From positions 62,494,863 to 62,558,862 of the forward strand of contig CM063284.1 in assembly GCA_032173965.1 (NCBI GenBank): a stretch of 64,000 nucleotides of DNA, written 5' to 3'. The position numbers and the translations under genes are program-made. A model generated the notes under the pieces. That model searched no databases, was not told the DNA's origin, and saw nothing but the letters and a program-made list of their open reading frames with translations. Positions 13,024 to 28,000 of the stretch are shown piece after piece. Source of the stretch: Sitta carolinensis (lineage: Eukaryota; Chordata; Aves; Passeriformes; Sittidae). How positions within the stretch are numbered: position 1 is the stretch's first letter; the number at the start of each line of letters is the position of its first letter.

Positions 13024-16000
13024 AAAGAGGCCAAAGGCAGGGAAGCCATTTGACTCCTAATTATGAAATTAACCGCATGAAGAGACTGAGCATAACACTC
13101 TCCAGTCTTTCTGGTTTTGGTTCATGAATAGAGTACATTTGCTGTACTGAAAAAAAAAAAAAGCAAGTGAAAGGGAAGAAGAATCATATACACTTGCAGA
13201 ATATTTATAACACTGCATAAATAAACACTAAGAACTTTTAGCTTTGTATATCTTCATGGCTTTTTGAACAACATAAAGATGACAAAAAGCACTTCCCAAT
13301 AGCCTTGCAGAGAACAATCTCAGTGTCAGAATCCAGACATGCAGCATCCTGAGCACCCCAGCTGCATGATCACAAACATCTCACCAGTCTCTGGGTGTCC
13401 CAGGGAGCAAGCTGCCACAGGCTTCAGCTGGAAAGCAGCACAAAACATCTCTGTGGGCTGACAAAACTGGAATAAACGGGCTGCTTCTTACTGAGCAAAC
13501 CTGAGAGAAATTATACAGCACAACTTGGTAAGAACCAAGAAACTCCACCTGAGATCCTCTTGAAATATGGTGACCATCACACTATGCCACAGAAACAGGG
13601 TTTACAATAATGGCTTCTTGCCTTTGGGTTAAAAATAACATCAGATCATGATGTGAGATGCAGCACTCAAACTTGTATTTGGAAACCAAATTTGGACAGC
13701 AGGAGAATGTAGCTTATTTCAACTATGGATTTACTCCTGATAATACTGGTTTAAGGATTTGAAGAATTTCTGACAGTTCTGTTAAATTGTTTACTTAGAT
13801 AATTGTTTCTCTTTCCCCAAGCAAAATGACAGGAAACATGAATCAAGACTGTTCAAAAACTAAAATAACAACTTCCTTTGTCCTTTTTGATAACATTCTT
13901 GGTTTTGTGACCCGAGTGGGTATTTGTGGGTGTGGTTACTGTGTGAAAACTTTTTCCAATGAATCATTATTTTGATGCAATATTTTACATAAAGCCAACA
14001 GTTGATCTTTTGTGTAATTTCTTTTGTTATCAGTAGGATTAGGAAGGAGAGGAGAGAACTGAAAAACACGCAGGAACAATAAGTAAAATTAATGTTTTAC
14101 AGGAAATCAGATGTTCTGCTGCAGTGAATTTCCACTAAACACAGCAGAGAATGACGGGAATGGAGATAGTGTTGGTGAAGGAAAAATTCCAATAATGTGC
14201 TTTCATTCCCTGATTGCCATTCCAGGAAACAGAGAAGTTGCTTCAGCCTCCTTCAAATGGAAACAAGTGCACAATAAATTTTTTATCTCTTCATGATAAC
14301 CCAAATGTGCAATACTCCCCATACCAAGATGTTTTGCGTTTCAATACTATTATGGGCCACAAGGCCCATCCATCACTCTGTCTAGACCACACAAAGTCTG
14401 TTAGTGGCACTTTATGAAGGTTTATGATTCTCTCACATTAAAGCATCCCTAAACTGATGATCAAGATCTCTGCCCTCTATACCATCCACTGCCAAACAAC
14501 TTTTTTTTTTTTATTGCAAAAAGATTCCAAAAAGTTTATGAATTTTAAATAATGAACACTTGTACAAGTGTTTCCAGCATGTCACTGAAAAACAGTAAGT
14601 GAATAAATTATTTTCCTCATTCAGAAGACAGTGTAAGCCATGGTTTTCCTCAGGAATTAAGGTTTATAAATTTGGCAGATTGTATACTCCAAACTTATAT
14701 GTGAAGAAACGGTTGAGCAGCAAAACTGACAAAGCCTGGTTTCTAAGGATTTGTGTGCCTTAACACCACTAAAACAATAGCCCTAGTTCCCTGGTATCAC
14801 TTCCAAAGTGCCCCTGGAGCAGTCATAAACTGCACTGCCCCACATGCACGCTGACTAGTGAGCCTTGTACGTGATGCTGGTTTTTTGACTGGATGTACCA
14901 GAAAATGTACAACAGGGGAGTCCTGCCTGCCTTTTTCCATAAATGGCTCAGAACGTTGTCAAGTGTATCAGCAGACAGACAGTATAATCCACATAAGCTC
15001 TATTTCCCCAAGAAATTCAGTTAAGCAGGAGACTTAAATCCGCTCAAACCTTTAAGGATTAGACTGATCATTTCACAAAATCATAGCAAAAGTCAGGGCA
15101 CTTTACTGGGTACTCTTCAAACATGTGACTATGTACAGCCTTTCAGTTTCATTATACACAATAGGAAGTAAAGAGGAATTGCTTTTGACATTCTGGTTTT
15201 GACCATTGAAACTCAACTTCAGAAGTTTTGCAATATGCTTTCCAGCCCTTTAACAAAAGACACCTGCAGCACAGATAGAAGATTTGGTTGTTTTTTTTTT
15301 TTTTCTTTTTTCCCACGTTTTACCTTAAACACCCTCTGGCCTTGGAAAAGTAGAGTAATTTTATCATCTGTAACACCACAAAAAAACTCCACAAACTTAC
15401 TTATTTGTAAACAAAGTATACATCACATGCCTGAGCTGTATGCTTTGTTAGAGACTGTAAAGTGTCTTGCATTCACGGGCAAAACAGTGAAACACAAATT
15501 TTCAAAGGGAAATCTGGAGTGAATTAAAAGATAAAAAGTTAGTCCCTACAAAAAGAAGTTTTCTAGTGAACATCACTGATCTGATGAAAGATCAGATATT
15601 TGTTTGGAAGATAATACAAATGATCATTCAAACAATACAAAGTGTCTGCATGTGTTTCTATCAATCCTGCCTTAACTAAAATAGAAGAGAGAAATGCCAT
15701 ATACATTCTACCTGTCTAAATACTAGATGCTAATACAAAATAAATACAAAATGCCTGCAGAGGAGCCAAGGGGCCACTGATATCTCTCATCTCTGAATCT
15801 CTTCTTGTATTCTTCCTCCCGCCTTCTCACCATCTTCCTTTTGACTCATGCCCTTTCTATCTTTTTAGCTCAGCCACACAAAATGTTTGGCAGACAGTTC
15901 CTAAAACTTCCTGCACTACCTGTCTGAAACCTGTCTGAATCTACTCTAAAAGTCTAAAATCTTTTCAGCTTTTCTTCAGAGTAATTACTTCCATCAGTAA

Positions 16001-19000
16001 GCAAAATCCCAAATATCCCACTGTGAATATGGCACTAGCTCGTGATTTTTTGTATCTGTAGAAATATATAATGCTCCAGTGTGCTTGATCTTGTTTTTGC
16101 CTTTAAGACCTTATTGTGAAATATGTTGAACAAACAATTTTTCTTCTAGTATTTATATCTGGGTTCCTGTGTTACTGCAAATGTAATGTGCATGACCATG
16201 ACTTTTTAATGTTTGTCACTAATGTGTGCATAGGTTTATCACAAGGCAACTCCTTCAGGTAACACCTATTTGACAATTCCTAACTGCTAACATTTCTACT
16301 TTTAGAAGTAATGATAAGAGTCTGTGTTTTGTGAGACTATGAAGTGGCCTGGTATCAGTACTTTTTATTTTACAGATTTTCTGTACCCTATTTCAGACTG
16401 TGGTCCCCCTGCAAGGCATCACCCAAACACTGTCAGAAAGAGCTCACAGTCTGCGTTACAGTCAGATGGAACCAGAGAAAGAGTTGTGAAATAACACAAA
16501 AAGCAAGGCAGGAAGAATGTGACAGAGAGAAGCTATAGGATACCTTTGTACACAATGAAATCAGTCAGAACATTTGATATTTCTTCTTCAGCCTACTTTC
16601 CTCCTCATCAAGAAAAAAAGCAGCTGCAATTCTTGACTAGCATTGACTAGTCATCACTCTTGGCTAGCCACTGGTACAAGTCATAGACGAAGCAAAGAAG
16701 CTGAAAGAAGAGATGTTTGCCTTATGAATAAGAAGGCAAGGTGCTTTTTTTATAGATGGGCTCACATAAAAATTTATAACAAAACAAGCAAGGATGACAT
16801 CAATGGCAGAAGACAAGGGAGTAGCAGTGAGTTGAGGAGGACCAGAAAGGTAGAGAGGAGAAGCAGCAATCCTCCCTGCTGACAGGCTGTGGGAGAGAGG
16901 GCTCTCAGCACGAGCTACAGACCAGTGCAGGGACTGAACAAACAGCTGAACAGCCACAGCCAACACCACAGGATGTTTGATGGTAACACCTAATGCCTAA
17001 AAAACACTCACAACAAAACCACACACTGTTTCCAGAATCGGTCATTTTGTCACTTTAAAAAACCCCAACAAAATCCCAAAAACAACAAAGTTTTTCAAGC
17101 AGATTTAATCCGTGGGCCAGAACACTTTCCCAGACTCAAGAGCCCCATGAAGCACTCCTGCATCAGTTGATCTCAAACATTTTATCACAAAGCTGACAGT
17201 CCCTGCATGGCATTAACTGAATAATTCCTGGGAGACTTTCCCCCCTTTTCAGCTTTTCCTAGTCCATCCACCAACCCCTTCCCCACCTGCTCCCCTCCCC
17301 CTCAAAAATCCTCACTGTTTCAGACAGGTCTATGAAGAACCTATTTTTGTAATCAGTAGGGTGCTCCAATTACTTCATCATGACACAAATATTGCCAACA
17401 CCTCAAATGAGGAGGTGTTTCTGGCAGAGTTTGTGTTTTGCTGTGTAGCCTTCCTCCACAATGGGAGTCACCTTAATAAAAGATGACATTTTGCTGACAC
17501 ACACAAATGAGAGGAACTTTCCCTGGAATTTGTAATTGGAGTCTCAGTAACTGATTGTCCTGAAAAATGATACAAGGAAACTATTGTAGGAGGGATTAGG
17601 TCTTAGTTAGGAGATAGAAACAAAGCAGAGGGTTTAAATGCCATGAAATCAAGGAGCACTCCACAGACCACTCTGGAAGAACAGTTCTGTGTGGATCAGC
17701 TTCCTGAAAAACAGATGAAGAAGAATGCAGAGACCAGGCTCCAGAAAGCTTCTTTTTGTTTGTCTGTCTGTCACTGTGGCTGGCAACATCCAGGCAGACA
17801 GGTTAGTGATCCCCTGACTCAGCCCCCTTGCAGTGTCACACAAAGCTTTGCCTGTTCTCAGATACAAAGTCCCAAGCCCTGCTGACAAAGTCAACAAGGG
17901 ATCAACTACACCAGTCCTTGGCTAGACACATTTCTCTTTTCAAAGTCCATTTGAGCCATTTAATTATCATGAATGCTGTCTTTATCAAGCCTGCCTCCAG
18001 TCAAGTGGCAGATTCAATACTACTCAATACTGTCTGGCAGAGTAGTTGAAACCCAGTGTCTACAGTACAGGACTCTGCTCCCCTGAAGCTCAGATAATTC
18101 TTGAGCATTGACTTGCCATGATTCTAGACACTGGGAAAGATTTTTGCCTTTGAGAAACATCATGGGCTCCAGAGCTCCTCCTCCATTTCCACCTGAGAAC
18201 AATTAATCTTTATTGCCAGCCAGACCCAACTGAACAAACTCTCCTCTTCTTTACATATATATATTTTTCAGTCCCTTCCCCTCAATATTGACACCCACTT
18301 CAAGAAAACAGTATTGGCCCATTTGTGCTCCCTGCAGCTATTCAGCTTCTTCTGGGCTGTGCTACATTTGTAGACTTCCTCTTGGGACAATTGTTCCATA
18401 TTGGGTAAAACTACAGTAAAACAAGAAACAGGTGGCAGAGGCATCTAGCTGGAAAGTCAAAAGGTTCACAGCATGTTACCAACATCTGGAGTGTTGGACA
18501 ACCTTTAGTCAAGTATTTTGATCATACAATTGCATTATGTGTCTTAATATCATTCACAAAACAGACCTGATGTTATCTAATGAGCTTTTCAACTTCCGCA
18601 AAAGGCAGAATCACTAATGCATACTAGCACTGTGTGTGAATTTTGAATAAGATTTCCAAGAGGAAAAAAAAAAAAGTGATAAAAGCTGTCTGCTTCTGTA
18701 CCCCATCTCCTTCAAAGAGCTGCTGAACCAAGTGCTAAACAAACATGCTATGGGGTCACCTGAAAATCAGCTCTGACCAGTTACTCAGTGGTTCTTCAAG
18801 AACAATATAAATACTGAACACTTCAAAATGCAGGTCATAGTTATTATTTACTCTATCTTAAAAGGGGAATGGTCAATAAAATAGAAGGCTACTTAGTCAA
18901 AGCTACTGCAGTAAAAAAACTCACAGAAAACATGAAAGAGAGAATGCAAATTAAGAGCTGTGATAAATAGATAGTGTCTGGCATTAGTAGACTGAAAAAA

Positions 19001-22000
19001 ACCACACTACTGTGTAAAAGGTGAATAATGTCTGAAAAGAAGTGGAATTAGGACCAGCTATCACAGGGTTTAACACATCATCTCCAAACAGGTTCATGAG
19101 GCTCTTTGTTAACTGAAATCAGATGGATGCTCCTGAAGGAGGAAGTTATTGGTGTTCCCAGTGCCTCACTTGCAGGATAAATGCCTATGAGATCCAGAGC
19201 ATCAAACAGTGCACTAAATTACACTCTGCCTTTTCTGTTTGTATTTTTTGCCACACTAACTGTAGCTTGCTCACTAAGCTTTATTCATTCCTCTTTCGAC
19301 CTTCCTTTTAATTTGCTCTGCATTCCAATGTGTGGGATAATGTTGTTAAACAATCACATTTGTGAATGTTAGGAAAAAAGTATCCTTTTGAAATAATTAA
19401 GTGGGAATAAGCAGAAGAGTTGCATACAAGGACCAAAGATGATTCCATCCCCTCCAAAACTGTGGCTTGTCAGAAGTGCTTGAATTTCCCTTTTGATGCA
19501 ACTCCGTGCCAGTCTTGATTTTAAAGATCCATTTCAGTAGAATTACTGCCTCTGTGTTCTTTTAAAGTATTGTGAAGAAATATGAACACAAAAAGACCTA
19601 TTTTTATATCAATATTCTAAAGGCACATAAAATGGAACCTAGCTTTGTCCTTATGATTTATACTGTCAATAGAAAGTTTTAACTAAGTTACAGTAATATT
19701 ATTCAGTTGGATTTTGTTTTTTGTATAGCAAACATACGTGAGCTATAAATCTCAAGAAACAAAAAAAATCTATTTAGCTGTAGACGCTTTTATATCACCA
19801 GCAGGGCTTAGGTATGCATTCAACGTTTCGTCTGTTCAATGCTAATGGCAATGGATTAGGCAGATTAGATATGCCTACCAGTGCAGCTCCCCGATAAATT
19901 ACAGGCTTTCTATCCACAGCAGGCCCTCAATAATTCCATTTTCTGTAGAAATGAAAATGTGTCTTTGGAACAAAAGAAAGCACTCAGTCTTCCAGCCATT
20001 CACAGAAAGTTTTGCTGGTATACAGCCATATGTCAAAGCATGCCTACTGTTCTATAAGTCACCCTGGGAACAGCAGACCTAATGAAGCCTTGTTTCCTAC
20101 AGAATAATGTACTACATTTAGCACCCACAGTGTAATGCAGTGCCTGAGCCCTCCAGTGCAACACAGCTGTATTCCCTATGCTCCCTCACAGCAATCTTGC
20201 ACAATGCCTGACCTGCTCCATCACTCAAGTGATGCCCAAGTATCCTTCCACAGCATTTCTCCACTGCCTCCTCTCCATGCCCTTCTCCTTCCTAGAGTCA
20301 CTGCCCTCATCCTTCCTCCCTCCCCACTCCTGCCAGCCTAGTGCTACATCTGCACTGATGAGTGACCAGCAGCAGCTGAACATAATGAACTAGACATGAA
20401 CTCTGTCTCCTCCAGCCTGGCAGAAACCACTACAAGCTGAGCACTGAGTCCAACACCATCAGAGGGTAGATGGACAGACAAAGGGATACATAGGGTGGTT
20501 GCACACTGTTTTCTTTGAAAGCAGAAAATCTAGTCTCTTGAAAAGACTGCTGAGATGCTTCTTGGTGCCTCTTGCTTTTCAGGAAACACATCAGCATGAC
20601 AGACTTACCAGAAAATTCACCCTTCAAAATGTCTTGAGATAATTATTTTCATTGCACAACTTCTGCTTCTGGGAGTTTATTCGCACGGCTAACTCAAAGA
20701 GAGAAAAATAGCTAGTAAGTGTGTTATTAAGTTTATGCATTTTATTGAAGCCGATAAGAAGCTATCTAAAATGATCAGTGCTGCTGCCTCAGACTGAGGT
20801 TCTCAGCCTAATCTTCCACCTACAGAAAGGCCTTCACATGACAGAAGAGGATGCACTATGCAATTCCACAAAAAAGATGGACTTGTGGCAAGCTTTTCAG
20901 TTTCCTCTAGCTGTGAGATATCAGAGCTGTATCAGCAAGAGATTTAACAAGGTTTTGGCTGCTGTGTTATAAGAAATATCTCAATGGCAGTCAGACAGTT
21001 TTTGTGTTTGTATTTTTAAACTGTGTCAGAGAGCCTAAAGCAAAATTTGCTCTGTGGAGGAAATGTGCAATCGGAAGAAGTATGAACTCTTGGCAAAATG
21101 AACATGGATGGTCGGGGCAAGGCCACAGGATCCAGCCTGTCTTGGTGAATCTTTGGACAGTCTGTCCCATGAAAACTAAATAAAAAGCAGGAGTGGAAAG
21201 ACAGGGACACAGTCATGGGTACACTGAGTGTGTCTGTATGCTTTGCATTGGAATAAGGGTTATTTTTTACTACCACCCACATAAAATTTCCCACTTCCAG
21301 CTGAACTTCTCAGCTGAAAACTGGGAGACATCAATTTTAGATAATGGGTAGAGAAAAATATATCTGCATACCTATAATACAGAAAAGTATTTAGCTGTGA
21401 TTATAGTCACCAACACCCACCTTCTGATATTATTAATAAACTTCATTTATATGAAAAGCTATTAACATTAATTATATTGCTTATATGGCTTACTAAATAT
21501 CTGTGGGTTTTATAAACTTCATCAAAACTACAGATCTCTTCAGCACTGCCACACCTACAAAGTAATGGGAATTGGTTTGGCCCTGTTACCACCATTTTCT
21601 ATCGTCAGAAGTCAGGGCCTAACATTAACATTTTAGATTTTCCCTTCCTTTTCTTTCACTCCCTTTCGACAATCCAGGAAGACATTACCTTTTCCTCGAG
21701 AAAGAGCCATGCCTTTGAAGAACAATATTAATAGAACTTGTTATAAACTAAAAGAGGCATTGAGGCAAATAATAATATAGATGAAAGTGTATTCCCTACA
21801 TTTGTTAAAATTCCCAGTGGAATTTCTTTCATCAAAAAGACGGTTCTAAATGTGCTTTTGATTCTTGATTTTTTGGTTGATGATTAGGCTTGGCATAATT
21901 ACTTATTTACAAAATGTCAAAATTATACATTTCATTAATTTTTCAAAATGTTTTTACCAGCAATATAGTCAAATGCTGTCTGCAGCAAGTTTTTGCTTCA

Positions 22001-25000
22001 GAATTTATGTAATACAAAATTATTCTCCTTCAAAGAGTCCTGTCCTCAAACAAGTTAGCATTTTAGAATTACTTGATTCTTTTAAGCATAAGCCTTTATC
22101 TTCTAATAACATGAAATACATTAATCTTTCCTGACTCTCTTTGTCACAATTTAGTTTCCTCCTGATATGCTGCAATCCTTGGCAATTATTTGAATCTTGC
22201 CCTAACACCTAGAATTTAAAAAGCTAAAAATATTACAATACATTATTTCAAGTAGGAATTACATATATGTATATATTAAGTCACATTAGCAAAAACTTAG
22301 TAGAGCTAGAAAACAAGCTCGAGCTTTCCAAAATCATAGTATTTTGCATTCTATTTTTTATTCAAACAAAGCCTAGTCAAATAGAGCTAACCATAACACA
22401 GAAGACCGAAATAATTTTTAAATGCATTATGTTCTTTTCACTGAGCATTCAGTCTGTTCAGCTTAGTACCAACACAGGTTCTCCTTAAATCCTAGACTGC
22501 ACTCATGGGATAACTGCTGATTATATCAAAGGAACCTTCTCATTGCCAAAGTGTTTGATACCTGGCTGGCGTTTTCCCTAGGCAATTGTGCCTTGCAAGT
22601 TCTATGAACTGTGTTGTAGCTTATGCTACTTTGTTTCTATGATAGTTACAAGCAGCAGCTCAGACATATCAAGCCTGTCATCTTCTAATTCTAAGTCACC
22701 ACACTCATCATGCTTCATCAGTGATGAAAAATAGAAATATAGCAGCCAGCCATAGAGTGTCCAGAAGACATTTAAATGAAGTCTAATATCCATAGCTCAA
22801 ATTCACTCTGTGTGCAGCAAACTGAACTACACAGACAGTGGATTCATCCTCAAAGAAAACTGAAATTACTTTGATTCTGGTAAGTGTTAGGTCTAATATT
22901 AGCACTGTTTGGGGGAAGAGAGCGATCCTCCATGGAATCATTTCAAGGCACCTCAGCAAGATGGATAAAACTAAATGCTACAGCCCCAAGGATGAGAAAA
23001 AAGCTAATACTTCTGTCCTCATTCCTATGCCAGCAATACTGGGAAACAGCAGCAGAGCAGGGGTATAAGGCAGAGGTGATAGGAGTGGGGTTATTGTAGG
23101 TGGGGAAGTTGTTGGACTGCAGTGGAGAAAGGGTGAAGACCTGAAGGAGATCTGGAGGGATACCCAAATGTCCCTAGGGAATGGGTAAAAGTAAGGAGTT
23201 AGAGGGTTCTGAGAGGGGTAGAAGATTTGGGAGCAGTCAGGGATGATTTGAGTCTGTAGCAGGTTTTCTTTGCCTCCTTTGCCCCTAACCTTCCCCACTC
23301 CTCCTCACAGTCTGACCTCAGTACAGCAGATCCCTCAGCTTATTGCTTTTCAACGCTGTATCTTCTTTCCTTATCTTTTTTTCCCTGGCAGGCAAAGCAC
23401 ACCAATTCCACCTCCATCACTCTTAGATACTGTTCTCCAAATATTTTCTTTCTCCCACTTCCCCCAGAAGCTTCTAGCATTTAAGAACAATAAAGTGAGT
23501 TTGATGGGACTTGGAGGAGAGAAAATTATAAAACGGACCAAAATGTTCTTTCATTGCTCTCTTTGTAAGCTGTATTGATCAGTTCACACTTCACTCAACA
23601 TCCTGACTAGGAAAGATTCCTTCTTGTAATTTCATAGACCCCTTTTGAACAACAGATATTTTGAGTCACCAAGTCTCAGGAACCTGAAAGAAAAGCCAGA
23701 TGGGAATACATCACTCTGATCTTGAAACAGTTCAAATAGATCTCCTGCTCTTGGGCCCACTACATCATCACATTTCTTTACTTCCAAAAGTTCCACTTAG
23801 AGGCAGAATGTTTTGTACAGAACACCACCACCAAGGGCTAAAAATAAGTTACATATACCTATGACTGGAAACAGTACATCAAGGCCAGGAAAATCCAAGA
23901 AAATAGGGAACGTTTGACAGACAAAGAAAGTGTCTCAAGTGAAATTACCCTGCTGCTGTCAACATTATTTAAGACAGAAAAATCTCCACTGGTTTCTGGG
24001 ACATTGGTCCCACAAATAAACTATCTCTCAGCCCTTATTTAAAGTCTCATTTGCTGCTTTGATGACTGACTTGCTACTGGGAAAAAAATGCCCTTCATTA
24101 TTTTAAATAAGCAGCCTACTCATTGTTCTCTACAAAGTCTTATTGAAACAAGTGTACATTTGTGTCAATGTAAAAGCTTTACATTTGAAAGCACAGTAGT
24201 ATTAATTTTGGTTCATAATTTCAGGCTTCCTTGTGACAATAAAAAATTATGCTACCTAGAGTGATGTAAATTTGGTACCATAATAACAAATTCAATTTTT
24301 AATGTCTCTCCCTTTCTCTAATATCAATTACCTTCTGCAACACCACAGAGTCCTTGAAAAACACTCGAACAAATTATGCACAAGAACCACTATACAAGGA
24401 AAAATCAAGAGGATGTATGAAAAATATATATTTGACTACACTGTGTAAACCAAGACAACGAGACCCCTGTTCCCCTACAGCTTATAGAGCAGTCCTCTTG
24501 TATGTTCTTTTACCCATCAGCATGGTGTAGGTTTTACAACTTCTCCTCTCCCTGAAATGGCATCAATTAACATTGGAATAAACACACTCGGTCCACATAT
24601 CAGCCAGTGTAAGACAGCAGAGCCTTTTCAGGCTGCACTAGACATTCAGACCAGCTAATAATCATTTTTTACATTCATGAAACAGTATAATATTTGGCCC
24701 TTTTTTGAAAAGCAAGTTCAAAGTGATTGAAAAACACTTTCAGAGAAGCATAGCTGTATTTTACTTTCACCTCTTCACACAGCAATCATGTTTATTAGAT
24801 TGCAAGGCATACTTGGGCTTCATAATACAGGACCTATTCTAAACTAACCACCATGTAAGGAAAGACATTTAAAGGTGGACAGACAAGCAGAAAGAAATAT
24901 AAACCATGCACATAAGATATCTTAAAATCAACCACTTGGAGAGGGAACATGAAAAAAAGTCTTAACTGCTAACCAAAAATCTTTATACCAGTAGGATGCC

Positions 25001-28000
25001 TACATATAAAGGCCATGCTTCTCAAAAATTCAGTGGCAACCTAACAACAGTTTATACTCCTCTCCTTTCAAAGACATTGATTTCTTTTTTCTTTAAAAGG
25101 GAAGCCTTACACTCTTCTAATGAAAACAGTGGTTTTGATAATTTAATTCAAAATACCAAAATGCCTCAGACATATTCTTGATGATAAACATGGTATTATA
25201 TTCTTTTGCTTTAGTGTAAAGAGCCCTCTAGTGCTCACTAACAGCAGCCATAATATACTGTTTCAAATAAGTAAGGAACTTCCTTAAAAATCTCTGCCTA
25301 TTAGCTCTACCAAACACCTCCAGCTAAGGCAAAGAAAATGAATCTGAGGCACTGGGTGATACATCTGCATGAAGAAAGTAACTTAAATTCCAAAGTTAAG
25401 ACTGTTATTTGGAAAATATGTTTATGTTGCTTTCTGTATAATTTTAAAGGACTCATGGGTTTAAACAACATTTCAGTCATCCACTGATAATATTCATTGA
25501 TACAAGTTTATTTCTATAAAGAGAAAGGAGTCTTCCATTTTCAAAATCATTCAGCTCTCTCAGTCACCACTGATGAAAGTCAGTGACTAATGGGTCATGC
25601 TGCAATTATCTCCAGAGAGGTTTTTTTTTTTTTTCCATAGAGGTTCTATTCAGGTAAGTTCATGAAGGACCACCCCATTCCACTTTAAACAATTCATTCA
25701 TTTTAAACAAAAAACTTCAGATCGTTTTGTGGAGAAAAGGCGCTATTAGCTTAAGATTTCTTATTCATTCACATGATCCACTCCCTCATCTGGGCCAACA
25801 AAACTGCCTGTGGAGATAAGCTGTGAACTACACCACGACATTCCTCACTGCTACCACAGGCTGTAGAAAAAAACATATGGAGAATATTACTTCAAGTTCC
25901 CTATCCACCATCTGAGAAAGGATTTTAACCCATTCCTCCACTGAAAAGAGCTGCAAAACAGAAACATGGCAACCCATAAAATGGGACAAAATATTTTCAC
26001 ATTTTGTCTGGAGAAGTTTACTGATAGGCTAATTTGATCCACTCTGTAATGTCCCAATATCTTGAGTTCCTGTTCCTAAAAAAGTTACGTTTAGCAGTAC
26101 AGTACTTGTTATTGAATCTTCCAACCCCCACCAGTAACAATCCCACAATGGATTTACCAGTGAAGGGTGGTTGCCAGCTATCCCAGAATGAATACCATTC
26201 CGATTTTTAAGGGCAAACTGATTCTTATCCAAGCATCTCTAATATTAGAATGAAGTTAGTACAAAATTGTAACTAATTTACTTCTCTTATCCTAATATCA
26301 GCAAGTTACTGTCACACCTTAGAAACATGATTTTGTCAAGTGCAGTCACAATCCAGATGTGAAAGAAGAATACATTCTCTGCACTTCAAATTTAAGACAT
26401 TACTTGTATACTCACAAACACATGCCAGAGATTTATTACTATATACCTCCTGTCTAGTTTAGCTGAAGACCTATCTATCTTGTATTTACAGAGGCACAGA
26501 CAGAGCTTTTGGTCTTAGCAATGGCAAAGGGTTGGAAGTAACACTGTCACCCTTAGAGACATGAAACTTGCACAGGAGATTATGAGGTTACTTCAGCTCT
26601 CACAATTCTCCTAGACCCCAGTATGCACCCAAAATTGTCCAGGACAAGGTACCTCTACTATCTATGCCAGGAGTAGGGAATATATGTGTCTAGAAGATAA
26701 TGAGATGACAGAGACAAAACTACTGTGTTCTTTAAGCTATAAAAGTGTAACTTTTACAGACTGAGTGGTTACACTGGCACTTCTGCAGTACTTTAACTAG
26801 CCTTGATACCGCTCTTGAAAGTGAATTTTTTAAAAGTTTCTTAACCCGAAGGATCCTTGTTGTCAGCAAGAAAGCCAATTCTTCATCTACACAAGAGCGT
26901 TTTCTTTAGGGGGACTGTGCAATAGATGTCAAAGTATTATGATATTTTATACCTGCTTCTTTCATGATCTGTAGTAGCTTTTATATCCACAGCAAGACTG
27001 CCATTGAAAAAGGGCTACAAATGTAATGCTGCAGTGAGATAAAAGCTAATATATTAAATATCCCTACAAAAATTATTAGATAACTCCCTCATTTTTAGAA
27101 AGACTGTGCAAAAGTTTTGAGAATAAAGTTTGATAGCAAAGACATGCCCTCTGACTAAAGTGATACTCATCCTTGAGATGTCACTTCAAAGTCCACCTTT
27201 AGATTTTCTTTAGTATAATGATATATTATGTGCAATCAAAATCATTGCTAAATTAACAGGATTAGAAAATGTAACATCAGCCTTTGTCTGAGCCCTTTTA
27301 GGGGACATACGAAAAGCCACATAGGGACTTTTTGTTCTCTCCTCCACTAGGAAGAATATAGAATATGCAACACAGTCTTAACTCCCTTATGTTTACTTAC
27401 AGGATTCTTAATTCAGGGACTTGAAAGGATCCTTCTGTGTTGCAGTCATTGGAAGAACAAGAAGTGTAAATTATTTTAAATATGGAATGAAAATGTCAAT
27501 TTACTCACCTCAGTTAAAGAACATTTGTGCAAAAGCTTTAAAAATGTTCATAACATCCTGGCATTAGCACAAGCTGGTTATCTAAAAGTAAATGAAATTT
27601 ATGTTTCCTATGAAATCAGCAAAATTATCTAGGTAATATAAGAAAAAGGAAAATACATTAACTCCCGTAGTGAATTTAAATCTATGGAATTATTCTACTC
27701 ATTGTCATTAATGACAAGGTCAAAGCACATACAACTTCACCAAGAACAACAGTACCAAAGAATACCTTGTTTTCCCAAAGGAAATTTACTGCTACTTTAC
27801 TATTATTATATTTTCCCATGTAAATTAGAGTTCAATTCTCAGTGTCCTGTTATGATTTTCCTCTTCCTGTAACCTCCATTAGAAAATGAAATGCAGCATG
27901 AAATAAAGCAGACTGACACTAGAACAAATTAATTATGATGCTCTGACACGGGGATTGGATTGCTTTATTATATTAATGATAATACAGATTAATTTTAAGA

